Source: Devosia sp. RR2S18
GTDB taxonomy: Bacteria; Pseudomonadota; Alphaproteobacteria; Rhizobiales; Devosiaceae
Direction: 5' to 3'
Assembly (NCBI RefSeq): GCF_030177755.1
Contig: NZ_CP126539.1
Span: forward strand, 2,380,001 to 2,444,000
DNA length: 64,000 nt
Part shown: positions 46,030 to 54,985 of the stretch, piece after piece
How the letters are laid out: each line of letters opens with the position of its first letter
How positions within the stretch are numbered: position 1 is the stretch's first letter
Translations under genes and position numbers: made by a program
The notes under the pieces: model-generated
The model's input: only the letters and a program-made list of their open reading frames with translations
What the model was told of the DNA's origin: nothing
Database searches by the model: none

Positions 46030-47397
46030 ATGGCAAATCCCAAGATAACTTTCATCGGCGCCGGTTCGGCGGTGTTCATGAAGAACATTGTCGGCGACAT
46101 CCTGCAGCGCCCAGCCCTGGCGGGGGCCACGGTGCGCTTGATGGACATCAACCCTACCCGGCTTGAAGAGAGCGAAGTCATCGCCAGAAAGCTGATCGCC
46201 ACCCTGGGCGTGCCGGCGCAGGTGGAGACCTATTCCAACCAGCGCCAAGCGCTTGACGGCACCAATTTTGTCGTCGTCTGCTTCCAGATCGGCGGCTACG
46301 AACCGTCCACCGTCATCGACTTTGACGTGCCCAAGCAATACAATTTGCGCCAGACCATCGCCGATACGCTAGGCGTCGGCGGCATCATGCGCGGCCTGCG
46401 CACCGTGCCACACCTTTGGAGCATCTGCGAGGACATGCTGCAGGTGGCGCCCGACGCCGTCATGCTGCAATACGTCAACCCGATGGCGATCAACACCTGG
46501 GCCATCTCGGAGAAGTACCCCACGATCAAGCAGGTCGGGCTCTGCCACTCGGTCCAGGGCACGGCGCATGAATTGGCCAACGACCTGGGCATTCCATACG
46601 AGGAAATCCGCTACCGCTCGGCGGGCATCAACCACATGGCGTTCTACCTCAAGTTCGAGCACCGCCAGCCCGACGGCTCCTATCGCGACCTCTATCCCGA
46701 TCTCGTGCGCGCCTATCGCGAGGGCCGCGCGCCCAAGCCGACCTGGAACCCACGCTGCCCCAACAAGGTGCGCTACGAGATGCTGACCCGGCTCGGCTAC
46801 TTCGTCACCGAAAGCTCGGAGCATTTCGCCGAGTATACCCCCTACTTCATCAAGGAAGGGCGCGAGGATATAATCGAGAAATTCGGCATCCCGCTCGATG
46901 AGTATCCCAAGCGCTGTGTCGAGCAGATCGCTCGCTGGAAGCAGACGTCAGAAGACTATCGCAAGGCCGAGCGCATCGAGGTCAAGCAGTCCAAGGAGTA
47001 TGCCAGCTCCATCGTCAACTCGGTCTGGACGGGCGAGCCTTCGGTGATCTACGGCAACCTGCGCAACAACGGCGTCATCACCAGCCTGCCCCACAACGCA
47101 GCAGTCGAGGTGCCCTGCCTAGTCGACGACAACGGCCTGCAACCGACCTATATCGGCGAACTGCCGCCCCAGTTGACCGCTTTGATCCGCACCAACATCA
47201 ACGTTCAGGAGCTGACCGTGCGGGCTCTCATGGAAGAAAACCGCGAACACATCTATCACGCGGCGATGATGGACCCGCACACCGCAGCCGAACTCGATCT
47301 GGAGCAGATCTGGAACCTAGTCGACGACCTCACCGAGGCCCATGGCAGCATGCTGCCCGAATGGGCCCGTGGCACCCCCAAGCAGCGCGTCGCCTAG
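46030..47397 (+). CDS. GH4 family alpha-glycosidase, MelA-like (CHS motif; probable alpha-galactosidase)
   Basis: A 455-residue glycoside hydrolase of family 4. It has an N-terminal NAD-binding fold (ITFIGAGSAVF, residues 6-16) and the metal-binding residues C172-H173 and H202 (INHMAFY). Family 4 uses NAD+ and Mn2+ in an oxidation-elimination mechanism. The four residues after the Cys are used to sort substrates: CHS goes with alpha-galactosidases such as MelA, CHE with alpha-glucosidases and CHG with alpha-glucuronidases. Here it is CHSVQ. The gene ends the AgpA-like ABC operon controlled, I infer, by a MelR-like regulator. All three lines point to alpha-galactoside use inside the cell. Confidence 0.88.
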   Translation: MANPKITFIGAGSAVFMKNIVGDILQRPALAGATVRLMDINPTRLEESEVIARKLIATLGVPAQVETYSNQRQALDGTNFVVVCFQIGGYEPSTVIDFDVPKQYNLRQTIADTLGVGGIMRGLRTVPHLWSICEDMLQVAPDAVMLQYVNPMAINTWAISEKYPTIKQVGLCHSVQGTAHELANDLGIPYEEIRYRSAGINHMAFYLKFEHRQPDGSYRDLYPDLVRAYREGRAPKPTWNPRCPNKVRYEMLTRLGYFVTESSEHFAEYTPYFIKEGREDIIEKFGIPLDEYPKRCVEQIARWKQTSEDYRKAERIEVKQSKEYASSIVNSVWTGEPSVIYGNLRNNGVITSLPHNAAVEVPCLVDDNGLQPTYIGELPPQLTALIRTNINVQELTVRALMEENREHIYHAAMMDPHTAAELDLEQIWNLVDDLTEAHGSMLPEWARGTPKQRVA

Positions 47398-47425
47398 TTG
47401 ACACTTTCCCCTGCTGCCTCCTCGC

Positions 47426-47451
47426 GGCCCCAGCGCATCAGCACTGGGGCC
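47426..47451. terminator. Terminator between the GH4 and halogenase genes
   Basis: GGCCCCAG (47426-47433) pairs with CTGGGGCC (47444-47451), with a ten-base loop and GTTTG after it on the plus strand. It lies between two convergent genes and ends the ABC-GH4 operon. Confidence 0.7.
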
Positions 47452-47461
47452 GTTTGCCAGT

Positions 47462-49000
47462 CTAAGCGTCCTGGAGCAATTGTAGGAACTCGGCGTGGTC
47501 GAGCGCCAGCGCGCTTGCTGCGCGATACTCCTTGACCAGTGCATTGAACGTTTCTTGCGCAAAGCGGCGCAGTTTCGGGTCACGCTCCATTTCCCGCCGC
47601 GCTAGCGCTTGATCCAGGAGGCCCAACCCGTCGAGCACGGGATAGTAGAGCTGCGTCTCGATGTGCGGCAGACCGCCCAGGTAGTTAGGGAAGTGCTCGC
47701 GGCGCGGCATCTCGATCTGCCAGCGGGCAAGCCGCTGGCGCGCTTCGGGGTGGATGCGATTGGCACGCACCTCCCGCCAAAAGGGAGTGTCGTCCCTTTC
47801 GGTCACATAGTGCGTGTTGACGAAGGTCCGGAAGTCGTCGACCTGCTGTCCGACACGGGCATTGTAGTCGCCACGGTCGCGTGCCGTCATGTCTTGGGGA
47901 GATTTGAGGAACTGTTGACCGAACAACATCATCTGCACGATCGTGCCGTGGATGGATGTGGACTCCAGCGGCTCGAGAAAGCTCGAACTGAGGCCGACCG
48001 CGAGGCAATTGCCTACCCAGGCATTCTCCAGTCTACCGATCTGAAACCGAATGTCGCTCCGCACCTCGATGGGCTGGCCAAGCACCCGTTCCACTTCAGC
48101 CTTCGCCTCATCTGGCGTCGTGAACTCATCGGAATAGACATAGCCACAGCCATAGCGGGTGCGGGTCGGAATCTGCCACATCCATCCGGCGCTCTGCGCC
48201 CAAGCCAACGTATAGTTCGCTAGTTTCTCGCCTGGTTTGGCGTCAAGCCAGAATGGCAGAGCCCGGTTCACCGGCAGTTCATGCGCATACGACTTCCACG
48301 CCGCATTGAGTTCCTTGACGATCAGCTGCTTGCGAAAGCCTGTGGCATCGATGAAGAAGTCGCCGGCAAGCCTGCGGTTTTCATCCAGCACGAGGGCAGT
48401 GATATTGCCCGTTTCAGGATCACGTTCGATGCCAGAAACTGTGGCATCGACTTTCTCCACCCCTTTGGACTTGCTGGCGAAGAACCTTCCCACTAGCGCC
48501 TGATCGAAGTGGTATGCATGGTGGAACGGACCCAAGGGGATCAACGAGCCATCCACCTTGCGCGCATAGGGGGCCTTCTTGGCCTCGAGCAGTGGCTGAA
48601 ACAGGTGCATCTCCTGCACCGGACGGCCGGCCGCGACAGCGTAGACATTGAGATAGTCGGACGGGGTACCCGCAGGGGCCCGCACCACTTGATGCGGATC
48701 ATCGATGGGGCCGTAGTAGGTATAGCCGGGACGGCGCCAATCCTGGTGGCGGATGCCAAGCTTGAAGCTGGCGTCCGTTTTGCGCAGGAACTCGAACTCA
48801 TCGATGCCGAAGTGCTTCAGCAGCACGCGAAAAGCGGCGGTCGTTGCTTCTCCTACGCCAACGGTGGGAATCTTGGAGGACTCCACGACCGAAAGCCGGA
48901 TATCCAGATTTTGCCGGCGTGCCTCATCCTGAATGATGAAGGCGGCGATCCATCCCGCTGTGCCGCCGCCCACGATCACAAAATGTGCTGGTGTAGCCAT
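47462..49000 (-). CDS. Flavin-dependent tryptophan-halogenase family protein
   Basis: A 512-residue FADH2-dependent halogenase-family enzyme, from the ATG at 49000. The FAD-binding GGGTAGW is at residues 11-17. K80 in DASFKLGI matches the lysine (K79 in PrnA) that carries hypochlorous acid. The halogenase marker WxWxIP is WMWQIP at 273-278. PLES at 344-347 gives E346-S347, the same numbers as the catalytic pair of PrnA/RebH. So the active site looks competent. A flavin reductase partner is not nearby. Most bacterial family members near sugar genes have no known substrate, so I do not claim tryptophan. It lies downstream of a CHG-type GH4 gene, separated by a hairpin. Confidence 0.9.
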   Translation of the reverse strand: MATPAHFVIVGGGTAGWIAAFIIQDEARRQNLDIRLSVVESSKIPTVGVGEATTAAFRVLLKHFGIDEFEFLRKTDASFKLGIRHQDWRRPGYTYYGPIDDPHQVVRAPAGTPSDYLNVYAVAAGRPVQEMHLFQPLLEAKKAPYARKVDGSLIPLGPFHHAYHFDQALVGRFFASKSKGVEKVDATVSGIERDPETGNITALVLDENRRLAGDFFIDATGFRKQLIVKELNAAWKSYAHELPVNRALPFWLDAKPGEKLANYTLAWAQSAGWMWQIPTRTRYGCGYVYSDEFTTPDEAKAEVERVLGQPIEVRSDIRFQIGRLENAWVGNCLAVGLSSSFLEPLESTSIHGTIVQMMLFGQQFLKSPQDMTARDRGDYNARVGQQVDDFRTFVNTHYVTERDDTPFWREVRANRIHPEARQRLARWQIEMPRREHFPNYLGGLPHIETQLYYPVLDGLGLLDQALARREMERDPKLRRFAQETFNALVKEYRAASALALDHAEFLQLLQDA

Positions 49001-49029
49001 CCTCACCCCCGTTCGATGGCAAACTAGAA

Positions 49030-49062
49030 CGAGGACTTGCACTCAACAAGCGCAGGTCCTCG
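49030..49062 (-). terminator. Hairpin between the second GH4 gene and the halogenase gene
   Basis: CGAGGACTTGC (49030-49040) pairs with GCAGGTCCTCG (49052-49062), one G-U pair, eleven-base loop. On the minus strand TTCTAGTTTG follows. It may lower, not abolish, readthrough from the GH4 gene into the halogenase gene. Confidence 0.6.
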
Positions 49063-49080
49063 CCCTTGCCTAGACACCGT

Positions 49081-50535
49081 TCAGTGGTGGGCGCCGCTGA
49101 TCTCGCGTAGTTCCTCGACGGAGCGGACCTTCTTGCGAGCGGCCCCTTCCCAGTCGCGCGTTTTCACCTGGGATCTGGCGAGGCGTTCCTTGGCCGCTGG
49201 CACTGCTTCAGCATATTGCGGGAGCCACTGCGCTTGGGCCACCACCATCTCGTCGACCATGGCCCAGACCTCGTCAGGCGTGCAGATCGCCCCGACAAGC
49301 GGATCGTGCAGAACGGCCAGTTTAAGGGTATTGATGTCACCCGTCATTGCCGCTTCCACCGAGAGACGCTGGACGCCCACGGACACCGTGCAGGTGGTCG
49401 CACAAGCGGTGGGCAGAGTGATCCCCTCGATCATGTTGATGCCGAAGCGATCAACGTAACCAGGGCTTTCAATTATAGCATCATCCGGCAGATTGGTGAT
49501 GATGCCGTTGTTCCGGCGATTGAAATGGCCGCGGTAGGTACGGCCAGTTTCCATCGCCTCGATGATGTAGCTGGCGTGCTCGCGGGTCCGCTTGTGCTGG
49601 TCCAGCGGCTTGGCGGCTTGTTCCTTGAACAGGGGAAAGTCCGTTTCGAACCAGTTCCGCCGCTCGGTAGAATAGCGGAGATAACCGCCGGTCTCGCCGT
49701 GTATCCAATCGCTCATGTCAATCCAGCGACCGATTTCGTCGGGGCGCTTGCGATACCAGGGCAGATATTCCGAGAGGTGGCCGTTGCTTTCGGTGGAGTA
49801 GACGCCGAAGCGCTTGAGCACATCGATTCGCACTTTTTCGGTCTTGCTGTAGACGGGGTGGCGCTCGAAACCGGCGATCAGCTCGTCAGCCTCGACCTTC
49901 CGGCCCTTGGCGCGGACGTCGATATACCAAGTCTGATGGTTGATACCCGAGCAGACGTAGTCGAGTTCGTCATCCGTGATGCCCAGGACCTCGGCGATCT
50001 GGTGAGCGCCGTGCTGGACGCCATGACAGAGCCCCACCACATTGACGCCGCCGTAGAGATCGGCAGCCCAGGTATTCATGGCCATGGGGTTAGCGTAGTT
50101 CAGGAAAAGTGCATTGGTTTCAGCAACTTCCCGGATGTCCTTGCAGAAGTCCAGGATCACCGGAATGTTGCGCTGGCCGTAGAGAATACCGCCGGCGCAG
50201 ATGGTGTCGCCAACGCATTGGTCGACGCCATATTTGAGCGGGATGGAGATGTCGGAGGAGAAGGCCTCCAACCCGCCGACGCGGACGCAGCTCATGATGT
50301 AGCGGGCGCCGCTGATCGCTTCGCGACGGTCGGTGGTGGCGGTAACCTTGGCAGGCAGCTTGTTTACCGACACAATAGTTTCAATGACTTGCCGCACCAT
50401 ATCGAGGTTGTGCGGGTTGATGTCGGTGAGGGCGAACTCGACATCGGCGAATTCCGGCACCTTGAGGAGGTCGGAAATCAGGGTCTTGGTGAAGCCGATC
50501 GACCCAGCACCGATCACAGTAACTTTGAATGACAT
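49081..50535 (-). CDS. GH4 family alpha-glycosidase with CHG motif (alpha-glucuronidase/galacturonidase-type)
   Basis: A 484-residue GH4 enzyme from the ATG at 50535, with GGGAGGA six bases upstream. It has the NAD-binding start VTVIGAGSIGFTK, C170-H171 and H200 (INHQTWY). The sorting motif reads CHGVQ, which differs from the CHSVQ of the neighbouring GH4 gene. Within the family the CHG type goes with alpha-glucuronidases and related uronidases, so a uronic acid substrate is likely but unproven. It diverges from an AraC regulator and precedes the halogenase. It shares only moderate similarity with the first GH4 protein, so this is not a recent duplication. Confidence 0.85.
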   Translation of the reverse strand: MSFKVTVIGAGSIGFTKTLISDLLKVPEFADVEFALTDINPHNLDMVRQVIETIVSVNKLPAKVTATTDRREAISGARYIMSCVRVGGLEAFSSDISIPLKYGVDQCVGDTICAGGILYGQRNIPVILDFCKDIREVAETNALFLNYANPMAMNTWAADLYGGVNVVGLCHGVQHGAHQIAEVLGITDDELDYVCSGINHQTWYIDVRAKGRKVEADELIAGFERHPVYSKTEKVRIDVLKRFGVYSTESNGHLSEYLPWYRKRPDEIGRWIDMSDWIHGETGGYLRYSTERRNWFETDFPLFKEQAAKPLDQHKRTREHASYIIEAMETGRTYRGHFNRRNNGIITNLPDDAIIESPGYVDRFGINMIEGITLPTACATTCTVSVGVQRLSVEAAMTGDINTLKLAVLHDPLVGAICTPDEVWAMVDEMVVAQAQWLPQYAEAVPAAKERLARSQVKTRDWEGAARKKVRSVEELREISGAHH

Positions 50536-50558
50536 GGCAGTCCTCCCGCTGTCGCACA

Positions 50559-51509
50559 ATGGGCGATAATGTGGACACATTGCTAGCCTTGAGCGGCTCT
50601 CTGGTGGTAGAGAAAGCTTGTGCCAACCCGGGTAATTTTGTGCTTTCCCAACTCCTCGTTCACGGCCACGACGTGCGCGTTCTAGACCTGCCCAAAGCGC
50701 CGGTACCGCTCCACTGCATGGCCGCGAGTGCCGGATATGAACAGCGTATGAACGAGATTTACTCCTGGGATGGATTAAATCGGGGCAGTTCGCCTTTTGT
50801 CGTCGTGCAGCACACGCTCACCGGTGAGGGTCGGCTCGACTATGCCGGGGTCCAACATCGATTGGCTCCCGGCGACACGATGGTCCTGACGATGCCGCAT
50901 GCCCATCGCTACTGGCTGGAGCGCGGTGGGCGATGGGATTATTTCTGGATCGTGCTCAATGGCCGCGAGGCGCTACGATTAGCGCGGGAGATCATCGATG
51001 CACGTGGTCCAGTCCTTCGACCTCCCTCCTCTGTGGTCGACCGAATGGCCGCTGGCTGCCTGATACTTCTTGAGCGACAGAGTATCGTTCCGGGAGAAGC
51101 CTCAGTTGCGGCTTACGGGGTGATGGCAGCTCTCCACGACGCAGCTTTCATCGGCCAAGAGGAGGCGTCACCCGTGCTCGCAGCCCCGCTACGCCGTGTC
51201 ATCAACTACATAGAGCAGAACCTTTCGGCAGCGCTGCAAGTAGAGCAACTCGCCGCGATGGCCGAGATGAGCCGCGCTCACTTTGTGCGCCAGTTCAGCG
51301 CAGCCATGGGCAGTCCGCCTTCGGAGTGGGTGGTGGAACGGCGTATCGAGAGGATCGAGCGGCTGCTGGTCGCCACTGACCTAAGTGTGGCGGCTATCGC
51401 GCAGGCGACCGGCTTTGCCGACGGCAACTATCTCGCCAAGGCCTTCCGGCGACGCAGGGGCATGGCTCCCATCGAGTTTCGGAGGCACGCTCGGGAACAA
51501 TTGGACTAG
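50559..51509 (+). CDS. AraC family transcriptional regulator
   Basis: An AraC-type regulator of about 316 residues. The true start is uncertain: an ATG at 50559 is used here, but a GTG at 50604 and ATGs at 50718 and 50748 are possible, and no clear ribosome site helps. The sensor region (VQHTLTGEGRLDYAG, then RLAPGDTMVLTMPHAHRYWLE) is a cupin. The C-terminal 100 residues hold two helix-turn-helix motifs (QVEQLAAMAEMSRAHFVRQF and AAIAQATGFADGNYLAKAF). It diverges from the CHG-type GH4 gene and probably controls it and the halogenase gene. Confidence 0.82.
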   Translation: MGDNVDTLLALSGSLVVEKACANPGNFVLSQLLVHGHDVRVLDLPKAPVPLHCMAASAGYEQRMNEIYSWDGLNRGSSPFVVVQHTLTGEGRLDYAGVQHRLAPGDTMVLTMPHAHRYWLERGGRWDYFWIVLNGREALRLAREIIDARGPVLRPPSSVVDRMAAGCLILLERQSIVPGEASVAAYGVMAALHDAAFIGQEEASPVLAAPLRRVINYIEQNLSAALQVEQLAAMAEMSRAHFVRQFSAAMGSPPSEWVVERRIERIERLLVATDLSVAAIAQATGFADGNYLAKAFRRRRGMAPIEFRRHAREQLD

Positions 51510-51739
51510 CCGACACACTCGACCGGCTCGTCAAATCTCCGACTTCAGAAGCTTCGCGACGCCAATAGTTCAGGTTCACATTGTCAGCCCACTGTTAACC
51601 CGTTGTTAATCAGCCGTTTGGAGGAACGGTCGATAGTGGAAAACTAGGTGAACTGATCGTTCTTTGTGGTTGTTTAATCCACGATGTGGCCGCAGGTAGG
51701 CGCTACCTGCTCTCGGGCCAACAGGTACGTGGACGCTTA

Positions 51740-53725
51740 ATGAAGATACGCCACATCATCCTTGTTCTTACGCTGGCTCTGGGCCTGGCCCTGGTGTTGG
51801 TTGCGGCCATGTTGGTGCAAGAGGAACTTGTCAGGCTCGATACCGCACAGCGACTGCAAGCCTCCAACGAGGTGCGAGAGCACATGCTGGTAGCCAGCAC
51901 GGCGCTGTCGCGCGAGCGAACCAGTACTTATGTGCACCTACTGACGGGTGATGGAGCGCCCCCAGCGCCAATCGGTGAGCTCCGCGAGCAAGTGGATCTG
52001 GCACTTGTGGAAGCCCGGCAGGACCTGACCCGAGGACGATCGTACCTTCCTAATGCGGATCGCAGTCTCGACGTTATTCGCCGGGCCGAGCAGCAGATCG
52101 AAGTATGGCGTCTGGTTGCGGATGAGGCGGGGGCAACCCAGGACGGCATGAGCCGGCGGGATGCTGCGGCTGCCTGGATTGCCAGTGCGACAGAACTGGT
52201 GCGCACCTTGCAATCCTCTCGCTTGAGCCTGCTGCACAACAATCGCCCTGTGGATCCCACGCTGCGCTCCGAGGCCAATGTCCGCGCCCACGCTGACGTG
52301 TTGCACGAAGCTGTCGCGTATAATGAGGCAGTCGGCGTGGGGCTGATTTCCGCAGCAGAAGCGGACCGATCCCGCCTCGAGGCGGTAATGGCCCGCAACG
52401 TGGGTCGCATGGAGCTGGCGTGGCAACTGATCGGCGGGGAAATTTCCTCATCGCTCACTCCAGATGTCCGCGGCACCATCGCTGCAGCCCAGCAGACCTA
52501 TGAGCGCACCTACGATCCTCTACAGGTCACGGTGGTCAATGCGGCGCCAAACCTCACACCGGAAAACGTCCTACAGGCTTGGCAGCTGACCTCCGAGACG
52601 ACTTTGGACAGCCTAACTCTGATGCAAGCGCACCTGCTGGAAAGTTCGCGCGTGAGGTTGGAAGGCCTCGTCGCACAGGCCCAGCGTTCGGCGTTCCTCG
52701 TGACCCTGCTGGCGGTGGGCGGAGTAGTTGCAGCTGTCCTTATTCTCCTGGTGGTTCGGCGACGCGTCATACAGCCGCTCAGACAGGTCAGCGAAGCCAT
52801 GGTCCGCTTGGCAGCCAATGATCTCACGACACCGGCACCGCGTGCTCGTCGTCATGATGAAGTCGGGCAGATGACGAACGCACTGCGCACCTTCAAAGCC
52901 AACGCAATTCTGCGCCAGCGCACCCAAGTGGAGTTGCAGCGCGTGCACCACGACCTTCAAGACACTTATGACCAACTTCGGCGCGACCTCGAAGCCGCTG
53001 CCACGATCCAGATGGCCATGCTTCCGCCCCCCGCTGCGGTCGACAGCATCAACCATACTGGCCTCTACTCTCCTTCGAGCCTGGTGGCCGGTGACACCTA
53101 CAACGTGATCCGACGACCGGGTGGCGGGGTGGGCTTTTTTCAGATTGATGTTGCCGGACATGGCGCGGCTGCTGCGTTGGTCTCGGTGGCCGGTCAGCAC
53201 ACGCTTTCGCAAGCCATTCTCACCCGCCGTGACGATGCGACGCTGGAAGACGTGCTCTCCGAGGTCAATCAGGAGTGGCCCCCTGACCTGCCTTATTTCA
53301 CCACCATTTTCGGCGAGATAGACCCGACCTATCCCCGCGCCCGGATGGTGCAGGCCGGACACCCCTGCCCGCTTCTGATCGGCGCAAACGGACAGGTGCG
53401 TTTTTTGGGCGAGAGCGGATTTCCGATCGGCATGCTGCCACAGGCAACCTATGATACGCTGGAGTTCGAGTTCGCTGCGGGCGACCGGCTTCTGATCTAT
53501 TCCGACGGCGTGATTGAAACGGAAAACCGGCTAGGGGAATTCTACTCCGAAGACCGCCTTCTCGCCCTTGTTGCCGAGCACGCGCAGCGGTCAACGAAAG
53601 ATCTCTTGTTGACGCTGCAAGCTTCGCTCAGGAGCTGGCGGGGAATTGACAATCTGACGGACGATGTCAGCGTCCTTGTCATTGAGCGAAACACATCGTG
53701 GGGACCCACACATGCTATCCACTGA
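51740..53725 (+). CDS. HAMP-domain SpoIIE/PP2C-type serine phosphatase
   Basis: A 661-residue membrane-bound phosphatase. There is a first helix (residues 5-26), a periplasmic sensor region of about 300 residues with no family I recognise, a second helix (about 325-347), a HAMP domain (about 348-400, RVIQPLRQVSEAM), a short coiled coil, and the SpoIIE phosphatase domain (about 420-655). Metal-binding sites appear as VAGDTYN, DVAGHGAAAAL and NLTDDVSVLVI. Such enzymes remove phosphate from STAS antagonists in partner-switching systems. The next gene is a STAS protein, whose start lies inside the end of this gene (14-base overlap). Confidence 0.9.
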   Translation: MKIRHIILVLTLALGLALVLVAAMLVQEELVRLDTAQRLQASNEVREHMLVASTALSRERTSTYVHLLTGDGAPPAPIGELREQVDLALVEARQDLTRGRSYLPNADRSLDVIRRAEQQIEVWRLVADEAGATQDGMSRRDAAAAWIASATELVRTLQSSRLSLLHNNRPVDPTLRSEANVRAHADVLHEAVAYNEAVGVGLISAAEADRSRLEAVMARNVGRMELAWQLIGGEISSSLTPDVRGTIAAAQQTYERTYDPLQVTVVNAAPNLTPENVLQAWQLTSETTLDSLTLMQAHLLESSRVRLEGLVAQAQRSAFLVTLLAVGGVVAAVLILLVVRRRVIQPLRQVSEAMVRLAANDLTTPAPRARRHDEVGQMTNALRTFKANAILRQRTQVELQRVHHDLQDTYDQLRRDLEAAATIQMAMLPPPAAVDSINHTGLYSPSSLVAGDTYNVIRRPGGGVGFFQIDVAGHGAAAALVSVAGQHTLSQAILTRRDDATLEDVLSEVNQEWPPDLPYFTTIFGEIDPTYPRARMVQAGHPCPLLIGANGQVRFLGESGFPIGMLPQATYDTLEFEFAAGDRLLIYSDGVIETENRLGEFYSEDRLLALVAEHAQRSTKDLLLTLQASLRSWRGIDNLTDDVSVLVIERNTSWGPTHAIH

Positions 53726-54047
53726 GACCACCGGAGACGTGCTGGTAGTCCGCCTGACCGAGAAGCGCCTCGACGCTGGCAAGGCACCGCTGTTCAAGGA
53801 GCGGATCGGGAGCTTGATCGAAGACGGTGCAAGTCGCCTGGTGCTCGATCTTCGCGACGTAGAATTCATCGACAGCTCGGGGCTGGGGGTGATCGTTTCC
53901 TGCCTTAAGCGTCTCGGCCCTGCCGGCAACCTCGCAATTGCCGGGGCCAGCAGCCCCGTGAAGCGGTTGTTCACCCTCACCCGCATGGACCGCGTCTTTT
54001 CCATGCACGATACGCCTGAAGCGGCTGTTGCTAGCCTTACCTCCTGA
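53712..54047 (+). CDS. STAS-domain anti-sigma factor antagonist
   Basis: A 111-residue protein from the ATG at 53712, overlapping the phosphatase gene. It has the STAS fold, and the phosphorylatable serine lies in FIDSSGLGVIVSCLK (about residues 54-68). It would be phosphorylated by the HATPase protein encoded next and dephosphorylated by the phosphatase encoded before. It is the middle component of a three-gene partner switch. Confidence 0.92.
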   Translation: MLSTETTGDVLVVRLTEKRLDAGKAPLFKERIGSLIEDGASRLVLDLRDVEFIDSSGLGVIVSCLKRLGPAGNLAIAGASSPVKRLFTLTRMDRVFSMHDTPEAAVASLTS

Positions 54048-54058
54048 AGGAATGCAGC

Positions 54059-54511
54059 ATGATCCCCGCCGTCAGCCTGCAAATAGACAGCGACCTCGAT
54101 AGCGTTGAGCTCGTAGCCAAGGCGGTTCGCGCGCTTTGCTCGGACAAGTTGGGCGAAGACATGCTCGCGGACGTTGAACTGAGCGTGGTTGAAGCCATCA
54201 ACAACGTGATCAAGCATGGCTACCGAGGCGAGAAGGGCCTGCCGGTCGAGGTCAAGATCAGCATCAAGTCAGATCGGGTGGTGCTGGACATCTTCGACGA
54301 AGCTCCTCCTATGCCGGGGAGCCTGCTCGAGCCGGACACGGCAGCGCTGTTCGATTTCAATCCTGAAAATCTCGACGAGCTACCAGAAGGCGGAATGGGA
54401 TTGTCGCTGATCAAGATGACGATGGATGAGATCAGCTACTCTTCTCAATCCGGCATCAATCGGCTGACCCTGACCAAGCTATTCGAAAACCCCGGCACGC
54501 GCGTTCAGTAG
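54059..54511 (+). CDS. Anti-sigma-factor-type HATPase (RsbW/SpoIIAB-like)
   Basis: A 150-residue ATPase of the HATPase_c_2 type. The N-box reads ELSVVEAINNVIKHGY (about 40-55) and the G-box EGGMGLSLIKMTMDEI (about 121-136). These kinases phosphorylate STAS partners and hold sigma factors or other targets. No sigma factor gene is in the window, so its output is unknown. It begins eleven bases after the STAS gene and overlaps the next convergent gene by 33 bases. Confidence 0.9.
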   Translation: MIPAVSLQIDSDLDSVELVAKAVRALCSDKLGEDMLADVELSVVEAINNVIKHGYRGEKGLPVEVKISIKSDRVVLDIFDEAPPMPGSLLEPDTAALFDFNPENLDELPEGGMGLSLIKMTMDEISYSSQSGINRLTLTKLFENPGTRVQ

Positions 54512-54955
54512 TGCCAGAACGCGGGGCTCAAGCTCCGGAACGGCTGTAGCAAGGAGGCCGAGCGCGGGTGCGAGCGTCCGAACCTGCTGTCCGCTGCCCT
54601 GTTCCAGCATGGCTAGCACGCGGCCAGCGTCCCCAAGGAGTGCGTCGGCTGTGTCCACGCCATTTGCCGTTGCAAGAACCACTGCGTTTAGAAGAGCCGC
54701 CTGATGTAGCGGGACCTCAGGGTCTCGCTCGAAGTCTGACCGGGCCAGTTCGAGAGCATCACGCGCGGACTTAGACAACCCTGTTGACCGGTCCGGTAGC
54801 TCTCCGGTGACCGCCACTTGCGCCACGACTTGATCGCGGATGCGAGCCTCGGCATCCAGGGCCTCAAGATAGATGATCACCGCGGTCGAGCACACCAACG
54901 CCAACAAAAACGCGAGCTGCCCCCGGACCCGCAACAGGGCTTCGCTGAAACTCAT
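54479..54955 (-). CDS. Hypothetical membrane-anchored protein
   Basis: A 158-residue protein of no family I recognise. I start it at the ATG at 54955, with AGGT eight bases upstream. One membrane helix (LAFLLALVCSTAVIIYLEAL, about residues 14-33) is followed by a helical, Ala/Leu-rich soluble part, probably periplasmic, with weak TPR-like texture. It lies on the opposite strand to the partner switch, ending inside the HATPase gene. It starts only 30 bases after the stop of the glycosyltransferase gene, so the two are probably on one transcript. Confidence 0.65.
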   Translation of the reverse strand: MSFSEALLRVRGQLAFLLALVCSTAVIIYLEALDAEARIRDQVVAQVAVTGELPDRSTGLSKSARDALELARSDFERDPEVPLHQAALLNAVVLATANGVDTADALLGDAGRVLAMLEQGSGQQVRTLAPALGLLATAVPELEPRVLALLNARAGVFE

Positions 54956-54985
54956 GTGATGCACCTAGTTCCTACACAGACCAAT

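Noticed and set aside
49216..50532. A 438-codon plus-strand open frame antisense to the second GH4 gene
   Set aside because: The GH4 protein on the minus strand has NAD-binding and CHG motifs; this frame has none.
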